A stretch of 64,000 nt of DNA from contig OZ038323.1 of assembly GCA_964035795.1 (NCBI GenBank), forward strand, positions 4,020,079 through 4,084,078, written 5' to 3'. Below the pieces are notes generated by a model that saw only the letters and a program-made list of their open reading frames with translations, was not told the origin of the DNA and did not search any database. Each line of letters begins with the position of its first letter. The first letter of the stretch is position 1. Positions 1 to 10,577 of the stretch are shown piece after piece. Position numbers and translations under genes: made by a program. The stretch comes from Pterobdella sp. o SKG-2022. Taxonomy: Eukaryota > Annelida > Clitellata > Hirudinida > Piscicolidae.

Positions 1-1808
1 GTTTATCATTCATCTTTCAAAAAGCTGTTTTTTATGATCAGTCAAACAATTTAAAAATAAATTTACATAATAAATTCATAATAAAAAGTTTCAATTTACC
101 TGAGCGCACACCTGTATTACAATTGATTTCTAAAGAAGCGCTAAGTTTATTTTATTTAAGCAAAACCCCATTTAAAACTGCTCAACTGCATTTTAGGCAC
201 GAAAGTGCAATAAATTTCCCAGTAATTCGAGTAGATTTAGAGTGAACGTTTGCACTAAATGGTTTTGATTATTCTTTCAGTGTCACGTTTGCCACTGAAT
301 AATTTTTACCTTATTTTAATCTTTAATTAGACTTTTAACTACACCGAAGGTTTATTTCGTATAATCAATTCTAATTAACTATAATTTATTAATTATAATT
401 TATCATTGAGATCATTATGCATTATATTAATACTCTGTTAGATTTTTATCTTATATAATTATCCTTATTTTATACTGTTAATATATTAATTATGAAATAT
501 TCTTTTGAATTATAAGAGAAATTGAAAAAAATTAAATGAAAATTGAAGTTTAAATTAAACACACTTCATAAACAAATTGACAGTCAAATTTGCACCTAAT
601 ATTTGCATTCAAATCCCAACACAAGCTTCAAACAACACCTCACACTAAAGTAACTATAATGAGATACTATGAGAGAATATTTTAAAATAATGTATGATTT
701 ACTATCAAAAATCATTCATTCAAGGATATCTGTGACTCCACTCTTTCCCTTATGTTTTCTTCAAACGTTTTGATTTTCTGTGTTATAATCAATCATTTTA
801 ATAAAAATTATATTCTAACTATGAATTATGCATGAGTTCAACGAGTTCCCTAGTGTGAAAAAAGTAACAAAAATATTATCAAAAATAACCGCTCTCTATA
901 TTTCTAAATAATCATATATGTATTATACAATCCACTACACTTCCTACGCTAAAATACTTTTCATAAAAGTATTACGCTAATGAAATTTGACTTGAAAAAT
1001 TTATTAAATTCTAAAAAGAAAACTATAAAATCTATCAACCAAGCCCTTTTTGTTTCAGTTTTTCTAACAAGAGTTTGAGATAGCAATTACGACAGCAGTT
1101 AATAGATCAAAAATGACATTACAAAGTTATCTACTGGTTGTTAAATGAAAAAATTGTTATCCGTTTTTTAAAACTTCAAATTTAAGAGTTTTTTAAATAA
1201 AGTTATTTCATTAAAAACTATATAACTAGATAAGTTTAAAACCATAACTACTTAGTTACCTGGTGATGGTATAAGAGTATGACAAAAAGCTTCGTCAAAA
1301 TAAAAATTCAAATATTGTCGTGCTTTATGATCCAAATTTTTGAGGCTAATTATTCCCAATAGATAAGTTTAATATTATCACAAAACTATAAATAGTTCTT
1401 TGAAAATTTGTTTGATTTTAAACTTTAAAATGAAAAATCATTTAAAAAAGCGAAAGAAAAAAATTACCTAAGAAGCTATTCAAAAATATTACTAATGTAT
1501 CATTCAAACTACCGTATTAATTAACAGTTGGAATATATAATGAGAATAAATCTGGTCTAGAAACTTAGTTTTCAGGGAACTGTAATCATAATCGTAACTG
1601 TAGTTGTATAACATATCGATAAAAGATAAAGAATACACTTGAAATATATAAAAAATACATAGAATAAAAGAATAAAATGAACAAATAATGGATAAAGTAT
1701 ATTACTAATAAATAAAAATATAACAAATATATTGGATAATAACTTTTATAGACGTTAATCAAAAGAATAATTGATAGAATAGAGCTAAAAGATGGAATAA
1801 TTGAAAGA
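1..1808. other. AT-rich non-coding region
   Basis: I see no credible coding exon here. The only longer reading frame is Leu/Ile/Tyr-rich and made of AT-rich sequence, as expected by chance. The right end is the 3' flank of the calaxin-like gene. A short AAAAGCTTCGT string at 1285-1295 resembles the core of the palindromic repeat found at 12541, 34281 and 49667 and could be a degraded copy. Confidence 0.6.
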
Positions 1809-3879
1809 TCAACGACTGATAGACTCAACAATAATAAATAGATGAAAAATACCAACATCAGGGGAAGGGAAGACCACTCCAAGCACTTGAACAAGCTCAG
1901 GATGCTTGTTGACTGCCTGTTTGAAGTCCTCTTGTGTTATCTTATGCTCCCCTGTTGATGCCTGTCGGTGAGGTTTGGGTTAGTGTTGGAGTTTTTGGTT
2001 GCATCTCATGTTTTTTATTTTTTCAAACTTTTTTTCATCATTTATTTTATTGGTATTTTTATTTATTTAATCCATCCTTATTGGTATAATAGCCATTATT
2101 ATTATGGTTACTAACAAGCTTTCTGATGCTGAGTTCAATAGCGTCCTTTATAATGTTGTCAGTTGTTTCCTTGGCGTTCAATTGCAGAAGATTCTTGAAG
2201 AGTTGTTTAAGATCGGATCTCTCAATTGTTTTTTCTTGTGATAGCGTGTACACGCGGAAAGAAACTGTAGAAAGTGGTGGGAGATTGGTGTTGTGGTGAG
2301 CATTTGAGAGGTAGTTTTGTATGGTTTAGGGTGTGATAGTATTAATCTTTATTTGTGATTGTTTTTATTGCTTTTTTGTGATTATTTTATTTTTTTTTCA
2401 TGATTCAGAAGTGGTTTGGTGTGATTGTTTTAGTGTTAGTTGTAATTTTTTGTAGTGATTTTTGATTATTAAGCACTTGGGATTTAGTTTTATGCTATAG
2501 GATATCGATTAATCTTTGATTCTATAATATATATGGTATATTCTGTTCAATATTATAAAATCTTTTTGATTTAAATTCTTAAGTTAATTAAGGAATTTTA
2601 TATAGTTGAATATATTTTTGAATTATTTTATATTTAGAAGAAATGAATCGCATAATTTGAATATGCTTTATAAGTTTGTATTTCTTAAAACTTTTCTTTA
2701 GAGCTCAAAGCGCTTGCTACAAATTTAATGTAACGATACACTCTATACAAGTGCAAACTGTTATAATCCCATTAAATAAACTGCACTGTCAAAGTGGCAA
2801 ACATCTGGTTTTCTCTTCAATTGTTCCTCTAAGCATGATGGAGAGGGCCGAAATGAACTCGAAAACGTCCAGATGGGCTTTGTTTCCTTTGGCTATCACC
2901 TTGAATACTGATGGTTGTCGGGTTTCATTATTGTGTTTAATATTTACATTAAATATACTTTTGCTCATACTAAATAATTAAGTTATTTATATCTAATTTT
3001 ATTTTCAAAAATAGTGTTTAAAGTTAGTGGTTTTGAAAGTATCAGTGATTATGACGACGATCATTGATATTTATGGGGAGGCTGTTGAGTTGACATAAAA
3101 GAAATGGAATGCAAATAACTGGGAGATGAGAGATAGAGATATTCTTTGCTTCTCTATTTTTGCCTCAGATAACCGAGGCATGTCATAGGTTAAAACAAAA
3201 AACAGAACAGAATTTTATTGGCTTTTAAGTTTGAAATTTGACCTCAAAATCCTTTCATGTGTTTAGTCAAAAATGTGATATTCAAAGGTTTCATGAAATT
3301 TTTTTCCATATAGTCAAGACTCACGTATTATTCCCACGCTACTATAAAGATTAAATAAGGAGTGTTAGCTACTGTGGTAAGGTCTTTGATGTTGAAGAAA
3401 ATAACAGAGACCATATGGTTAACCTCTGAAAACACGTTTTTGCTTTTTCTTTTGTCTAATGACGCTATGATGAGTCTTTTGGAAGCCATGCGCAGATCTA
3501 TTGAACCATGTTTTAAAAAAAATCTGTAAACCGCGTTCATAGACATGCCGTTTTATTTTCGACAAGAAGACTGCCTGTACGAGAGGCTGGACCAGACAAA
3601 ATGTCATCAAAACAATAATGTGATATCTTCATGATGATGACGGTGATGATGAAAATGATGACGATGACAATGATGGTGATGATAATGATGATGAAAATGA
3701 TGACGATGACAATGATGGTGATGATAATGATGATGATGGTAATACGCACTACGATCAAGCATCAGCTGATCAACAATGTCAAACTGTTCCCATAGAAAAC
3801 AAGTGAATTTGCGCTTAGGTATCCGGGTTGTGTTTTCTTCAATGAGTTCTTCGAAGATATCTATTAGAAAAGGAATTTC
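1809..3879 (-). CDS. Calaxin (EFCAB1/CLXN)-like EF-hand protein, 5' end not found
   Basis: Five exons read on the minus strand join in phase: 3746-3879, 3424-3523, 2803-2899, 2116-2264 and 1809-1961 (stop at 1809). The order of segments follows calaxin: a helix with EIPFLIDIFEELIEE, then FDIVDQLMLDR, then FEFISALSIMLRGTIEEK (calaxin has a LSLFLRG..EEK-type motif), then FRVYTLSQEKTIERSDLKQL, and a C-terminus with ITQEDFKQAVNKHPELVQ and VFPSPD. Calaxin binds outer-arm dynein in cilia and senses calcium. Here none of the three EF-hand loops keeps the usual Asp/Asn/Glu ligands: the loop after FRVY begins with Thr rather than Asp, and the last reads ASTGEHKITQED. The product may therefore not bind calcium. 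The start codon and first exon were not found. Family membership is inferred from motif order; another calcineurin-B/NCS-type protein is possible. Confidence 0.6.
3629..3742. repeat. GAT-rich microsatellite with 42-bp higher-order unit
   Basis: The tract is made of GATGAT, GATGAA, GACGAT and AATGAT steps. A 42-bp block starting gatgatgaaaatgatgacg is present about twice in tandem, so it is both a trinucleotide repeat and a short minisatellite. It lies in an intron of the calaxin-like gene, directly after a splice donor. The His-rich minus-strand translation across it is an artefact of reading past the donor. Confidence 0.85.
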
Positions 3880-5298
3880 CTCCAAGAAAACTACAACGTT
3901 GAAACGAGGTTTTAAAACGATTTATTTAAATTTATCTATCAAAGAATCATAAATGAATTTTATGAATATAAAAATATAATAATGAGTATATTTAAAAACA
4001 CTAATAAATTGTATTAAGATTCAAAGCTTTTTGTTAACAAAGTAACGTTTTCAAGTATTTATTAGTATCCTTAAATATACTCATTTTATTGTGTTTAGTG
4101 ACAAATCAAAAATATTTTAATGGCTAAATATTGGCAAAGTTTCTTACAATGAGTTTTGTTAGCAAGAATTTTTTTTACTTGAGTTAAATTTATTCTTTTA
4201 TCTCCAATATTAAAATAAGTTAATCCCCCCATTTGAAAAATGTATGAATTTGAATTTTATTTTTACGAAAGATTTTTTTCAAGCTTACTATGTCAACTTT
4301 TCAAAAATGTCAAAACGTCACTGTTTTGACAAAAAAATTAAATTCACTCTATTGAAAAAACATTTAGAGAATAATTTTCAATTTTTAGGATTAAAATGTA
4401 AGACATTTGAAATATTTCTCGTTAATTTTCAATTATTTATGAAAAATTAAAAAATATTATTTTTTAAAATAAAATATTCAAAATCAAATCATTTTTAAAG
4501 TTTATCCGAATATACATGAATTGAAAGTAAACTTTCGATTGAAACCATTCGGAAAATTAAATAAAAAGCCAGCATAAACTTAAACGGTTTTATTATTATG
4601 AGTCTATACAGTAAAAAAACAATAAGAACGCATCTCTTTTTTAATTGATTATCATATTCGGATATCACGTGACGAGCATCTGTAAATGCGAGGTATTTTT
4701 GATTACAAATTTACTATTTGAACTATAATTTTTAGGCATTTTGTAAAAATTATTTTTTGCCTAATTAATTAAAAAAAATTGTATGTGCTATTTGGGTCAA
4801 AATTATTCGTAGCTTTTAAAAATGTTATTTTAAGGACGTTTAACTATTGGTAGGTCTAATGGCTGCTTTTCGCATCAGATAACTTTTTTACAGTTATTTG
4901 CATTTGATATAGGTGTGCATTTAAAAATATTTTCAGTATACTTTCAAATATCAAATCTTATGTCGTTTTATCTCAAAACATGATTTGTAACTGTAGGGCA
5001 ATGGAATTATTCTTGAATTCAAGAAAATGTTTTTTTTCCAAGTTAAAAATTTTTCATATTGAATTGATGATACTTTGAGCAAAATAATCAATTTCCATCT
5101 TTAAAACAAGTTTAAACCATTTAAATGCAGAATCAATATAAGATTACAAATAATTATTTGCAGGTACTTCCTCAATTTTCACTTTCAAATTTGATTCATA
5201 TCATTGCTTGGAACAATCAGTAATCTAAAAATAAGAGTCAAAGTATATCCACCACAAATTAAAAAAGACATTTAGCCAAAGTTGTCTCGAACACAATA
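3880..5298. other. Region between divergent genes; likely 5' exon(s) of calaxin-like gene and promoters
   Basis: This AT-rich stretch separates the minus-strand calaxin-like gene from the plus-strand HMG-box gene. It should hold the missing first exon of the former and both promoters, but I could not identify either with confidence. No repeats or RNA genes were recognised. Confidence 0.4.
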
Positions 5299-8200
5299 AT
5301 GCCAAACTACAGTGCATCATATAACAATAGCAACAGCCTTCGTGTCAAAGTAACAAACAGTCTGTTGAGGAATGGAGACATTAATATCAATAACACCATG
5401 CTCAACATGAAGCTCAACAACATGAACAGTGGCACTGGGTCAGGACTTAATGTGTTGGTGCTTCTACTCATCATGAGTTTAAAAATGCCTCTAAGTCTTT
5501 TCAAACCCATCTATATAAAAATTAATAGTCATTTAAATGTGGTATTATATAGTTTTTTACCACTTAGAAATATCCACCATCATTTGAGTTAACCCCACAG
5601 TTGAACCACACAATCCTCACAGAGGCAACAATGTGAACAACAGTCACACACTTAGTAGTTTATGTGGAGATGATGACCCCATGCTGTGTGTAAACAGACA
5701 TTCATACATGACTGGGCCTCGAAGAAGGAACACAGATCCAAACAGACCCAAGAGACCCACATCTGCCTACTTCTACTTTGCTCAAGTTGAGCGAGATGAA
5801 GCTGCCAAGAGAGGAGAGAGAATCAATCGGGTACCAAACTGATTCTTTTTTAATTGCTTTTCATGTTATAAGTTTTTAAAAATTTTATGTTTTTTATTAA
5901 TTATTACAACATTCATTTATGTATAGATAGTTAAATTATATAAGTTATTTCAATTTTGGTTATAGGTTCATTAAGTTTAAGTAAATATTTGTCAGCCATT
6001 ACATTGAAACATTGATTAGAATAAAAAAGATGATAATGATACGATGTCAATCAAATAACAAGCATTGAATCTTTTCTGAGGGGCAGGTAGCGGACTGGAC
6101 AAAGCAAGTATCAGCCAAGTGGAGGGTCCTCTCTGATCAGGTTGGTCATATATGTCTGTTAAGCTGGCAACATCATTATTTATTGCTTATCAATCATGTT
6201 CATTTTGAGTTCATGTTTTTACATGGTTCTTTTCTATTAAAAGCATAGTTTTTAGTTAGTTAAATTCTTTCTTTTCATATCTAAGAATCAGTTGAAATTT
6301 TCTAGATATGAGTGGATCAGTTGAATCTGGTTTTTTTGAATATTCAATCATTTTTGCATCTTATCTTAATGATAATGTATGAACATTTTCAAAGGATAAG
6401 TTGCAATATCAAATGTTGGCAAAGGAAGACAAAGTTCGATACAACAATGAGGTATTTACAATGTTCATCAAAATGTAATGGATCATTAAATTTACATAAA
6501 ATAAAAATTCATGAGGAATTCATAATGATATTAACATATATTAAAATATTGAATGAAAAACAATATTAATTGCAAATATTTGTAATTTGATTAAAGTATT
6601 GGTCTGCAACCAATATTGTATAGCACAATTATGTTTAGTTATATCATATTGTAATTATAAACCATAAAGTCATTTGTTCCATAAATGCCCACTAGATGGC
6701 AGCATACACAGGCAAAGATGCCAACAGACCAAAGAGACCCCAGTCTGCTTACTTTCTGTGGCTTGCAGACTTCAGGGTCAAGGTTGATCTTGATTTGTTA
6801 CTAGGGATATTATGTTTTTGCTCTTGCTATTGATGCTGTTACTTGGGTTGCCATTGATGTTTTTACTCAGGTTCTAATTGATTGATAGGCTTTGGGAATA
6901 GTGGAGTGGAAAAACAATTTAATTACAATGTTAGCCTACAAATAATATGGTAAACTACTACACAGATTTTCAAAAGTTTATTTTGGTGATTTTCAATTTC
7001 TTAGTTCTTTGTTGTCTGGTGCTGAGTTGGTTTTATAATAAAAGCCATTATTATTGGCAGATAAATGGTATTTTAAAATGGATTTGACAGAGTGTTAATA
7101 TGGATTTTGACAATGTGATTATTATATTTTCTTTTCCTGGTAGTGTTTATGTGTTTTTAATGGTTTTTTTTATTGCCTTAATATTGCATATAAAACTTCA
7201 GGTCAAAGATAAGTTCCACGTGCATAAAGATATTCTGAGAGCAGGTTAAATTTTTAATGTATCTTCTATTGTATGTTTAAATGATGTTCAAAGTTGTTAA
7301 GTCTCGTTCTCAGCTTTAAAACGGATTATATATTAGATATATAGCAAACTGATGGTGATTAAATATAAATGGTTGAAATGAGATTTCAGTAATACAACCG
7401 CTTACATCATCATTATCCATATCATCAGCTGGAGAAGAATGGAGAAAAATGACAGTGGAAGATAAGGCACCATACGAGGTTTTAGCTGAAGAAGAAAGGA
7501 AGAAATATGACGCTAAAATAAAAGAATACAACCAGGTTTTATGCATATTACGAACTCTTGCTTATTGATTTAAATTCTTTCATGTTAGGTTTCTATCAAT
7601 AATTTTCAACCTTCCAATCTAGTTGATAAATGTTTTAATTCATTATTAATCTCTAACCTTTAAATCTGTGAGAACACTATATTAATTAGATAATTGGATT
7701 TATTGAAACAGCTAATATATATTATCAATGACTGTGATTAGTATTCACACCATTTCACACATTGAACAGCATGTAAATGAGTCGAAGCGCATGAAGATAG
7801 AGTCAAGTCCCACATCATCGATCTCTTCGCATGGTGGAAGCAACACAAACATTAGTGATAAGAACATTGATAGTATTAAGAACAATGATAATGATAAACA
7901 TATGGATAACAACTGCGTCAATGGAGACGATAAAGTTGATAGTATCAACAATAATAATAATAACGACGGGGGTGTTTTGAATATAAATGCCACCATAGTA
8001 CATAGCAACAATAATAATAATAACCTCCCTGAAAACAAAAACTTACTCAGTGCCACGTCAACATCCTCAATTAATAACAACTTTGACATCAACACCTTCA
8101 TCAGTTCTGCCAACAATAACAATAATAACAGCAACAACAATAATAACAATGTTCCGGCTCACTTTTCTTCAAATTTTTTAATGGAACAACAGCAACAACA

Positions 8201-8399
8201 ACCGCAACAACACTTTGACTACCAACAAATTTACCAGCAACCTTTTCCATATTTACCTCAACGTATATATTTTCAACAACAACAACAACAACAGAATAAT
8301 CTTCACTTTCCTCATGAATCTCATCTTTACCACCACCACCATCATCACCATCGTAACAATAACGACGATGATAGTAACAATAACGATAACAACAATTGA
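5299..8399 (+). CDS. Tandem HMG-box DNA-binding protein with poly-Asn/Gln/His tail
   Basis: Exons carry two HMG boxes, folds that bend DNA in the minor groove. Box 1: RPKRPTSAYFYFAQVERDEA (5749-5830), VADWTKQVSAKWRVLSDQ (about 6088-6140), DKLQYQMLAKEDKVRYNNE (about 6396-6451). Box 2: NRPKRPQSAYFLWLADFR (about 6694-6780), VKDKFHVHKDILRA (about 7202-7246), GEEWRKMTVEDKAPYEVL (about 7431-7535). The last exon begins near 7769 in phase with HVNESKRMKIESS and codes for a long tail of Asn, Gln, Asp and His runs, stopping at 8397-8399. The boxes match HMGB/DSP1-type tandem proteins, so a nuclear architectural role is likely. The first exon is uncertain: a frame from the ATG at 5299 looks plausible, but its join to the exon starting near 5601 needs a weak donor. 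Confidence 0.75.
7887..8396 (+). repeat. Coding low-complexity AAT/AAC, CAA and CAC repeats
   Basis: Successive short runs of AAT/AAC (Asn), CAA/CAG (Gln) and CAC/CAT (His) lie inside the last exon of the HMG-box gene and read through in frame with no stop. The encoded tail is presumably disordered. Similar Leu/Ile-rich frames on the minus strand are shadows of these triplets. Confidence 0.8.
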
Positions 8400-9439
8400 C
8401 ATTAACGTTATAATATTTTCATTATGGGGCTGGTAAAAGTTTGGTTAAGTTTTTGAGAATGGTTTGAAGTTAGTTTTGTTTCAATGCATACATAATAGGA
8501 GTTTAATTTGTTAGTTCATCAACCTTCTCTTGAACTTCACACACTCTTCGTCTCTCTGTAATTGTTAATTTTTTTGGCAGAATTTTTCATTATGTGCATT
8601 TTAAGCATCAACAACAATTTCAGAAGGCTTGACTGAATGTCATAAATAAGCATTTTTTTCCACTTTTTAACCATAAATAGATCTTTTTTAGACTTTGTTC
8701 AATAGTTTGGTCGTGATTAAATGTGTATAATATTGTGTCTTAGTATCGATATCAATCACAGCTCCTTGCAATCGTTGCATTTGTTTATAATCACTAGTTA
8801 TTATTGTGTGTTTAACTTGAGGTGGGTTGGTTCGCAATCACCTTCATTCAACAATTGTTTATATTTGTGTCAGGGGCTTAAAAGTGAAGCAACAACCGTG
8901 ATTAAACCTTTGCAAGCCTTATTCGCAAGTTGTTGCAGCTCTGTCCATTGTTGTTGACCCATCGTGCATCATACTTTTGTTTTTTATTCTTTGTTTTATT
9001 TGTACATCATGTTATTTAAGCGCTGTTTTGGCGGTGCTGCCATTCAAAGATTGTAACTTGGAATTTTTTATTTCTTTAATATGCTTTAATACCACATTAT
9101 GCAACATGCAAGCTTTACCTCATTGGTTCAGCCCAACTCAGATCCTGTTATTTTCGTTATGCTTAAACTTTAATAGTTGATTAAAAAGTTGAGACTTCTT
9201 TTTAGATATTTATTTTAGAGTCGGCAGATTAGTAATGAAAATTAAGTGAAGTTTCAAACTTCACTTTCTGAAACTTATTTGGCAAACCAAATGTTTACAA
9301 TTTGTGATTAGCCACTCAATAAAATTTTTTAGAGTTTTTCCTTGAAGTTTTTCAAAATTCATTCTTCAAATATAAATAGTGAAAGCCATTACAAAGGTGA
9401 ATTGTTCGTAAATGCAGTTTAAATCGTAAAATGGTTGTT
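8400..9439. other. Convergent 3' ends of HMG-box and dynein genes
   Basis: No coding exon is evident. AATAAA at 9318-9323 could serve the plus-strand HMG-box gene with a long 3' UTR, and TTTATT at about 9209-9214 (AATAAA on the minus strand) could serve the dynein gene, so the two transcripts may overlap tail to tail. These signals are common in AT-rich DNA and remain tentative. Confidence 0.5.
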
Positions 9440-10577
9440 TCAATCGTCTAACTGGCACAAAAGAGCTGTTCCTCTTTTGGTCCAGTGACTGATACGTTTG
9501 ATGGAAGGAAGAAAAATAGCCAAGATAAAATTAGTCGAGTGTCCTGTAGTAGAAAGAACTCCGAACCGCATGCTGGTCTTGTAAAGTGGACATTTGTATC
9601 TGAAGATCGTATGAAAATATGAGCAAAACAATATATTTATAGTTTTTAATATGCATGAAAGTTAAAATTTTTCAAAAAACCTTACCGGTATTCATTGCAA
9701 GAAAGATCCGACTTGAGGATTGGTCGGAACCAAACCACAGGTAACTTGCTGTACAAGACTCTATCTTGCTGCTCTGTCAAACAATCTCTGAAATATTCCG
9801 TCATTTTCGAAAAGAAACAACAAAATTTAGCTTATTTTCTTAAAACCGATCAAACATTCAAATATTGGCAATATTTCATCATCAAGTAAAGGGTATTTCT
9901 GAGAATGATAATATAATAACTTTTCGTAGTCCCAAGAAGCCCCATCCATGAACAAACCACACACGTAAGCTCCCAAGTCGGGACTTTTCTTCGGATCATC
10001 CCCTGGCATCACCTTTAATAACAATAAAAAACTTATATTGAATATTTTTATAAAATTCTTATTTTTTTTAATTTATTAATCAATTAGATCTTGCTATGAA
10101 TGAAAACAAACTACTTTAAAATCGAAGGTTAGTTGATCAATTGGAATCTTTCGAGATCTAGCATAGTTCTGCATCACACCAGTCAAAAAAGCTTGCACGA
10201 AATAAAAACCAGGTAACCAGAAGTTCACTGGCTTTCCATGTTGGAACCAATGCTGAATAAAATTTTTGATAAAAGAAAATATATATTTTTAGACCTATAT
10301 ATTTTTTCATAGATTCTATTAATAAGAAAAATAACGTATTAAGTCAGAAAGCTGAGTCTAAAGACTTAATCACCTCAATGAAATTGATCCTGAGAGAAAG
10401 ATCTTTCACATAACTAGCCAAAGGTTTCAGGGATGGGTAAGAGGCTTTAAGCCAACTTGATGGCACTTTTCCAACTCTGAGACTCGCAGCCTCTTCCTCC
10501 ATCTCAGCCGTCATCACGTTGACCCCCTTCAAAGCGTTCTTCAGCTCCAAAAGACGCCCTCGAATCAAAGAACTCAA
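9440..10577 (-). other. DNAH12-like C-terminal domain exons
   Basis: [19 protein letters not shown] (about 10390-10450), [20 protein letters not shown] (about 10160-10245), [18 protein letters not shown] (about 9930-9990) and [20 protein letters not shown] (about 9540-9610) appear in family order, ending in CQLDD at 9440. This is a full-length C-terminus. Confidence 0.9.

Noticed and set aside
1586..1894. 102-residue Leu/Tyr/Ile-rich frame as a membrane protein
   Set aside because: Its 5' third overlaps the calaxin-like last exon in another frame, and the rest is AT-rich chance sequence.
3537..3745. His- or Ile-rich frames on the minus strand
   Set aside because: They arise from the GAT repeat and run past a splice donor at 3745.
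5307..5510. Minus-strand frame opposite the first HMG-box exon
   Set aside because: Shadow of the plus strand without family features.
7745..8149. Leu-rich minus-strand frame
   Set aside because: It is the complement of Asn codons in the HMG-box gene; the plus-strand frame continues a known domain in phase.
8721..9180. Two short plus-strand frames after the HMG-box gene
   Set aside because: No homology or splice context recognised; composition is that of AT-rich 3' sequence.
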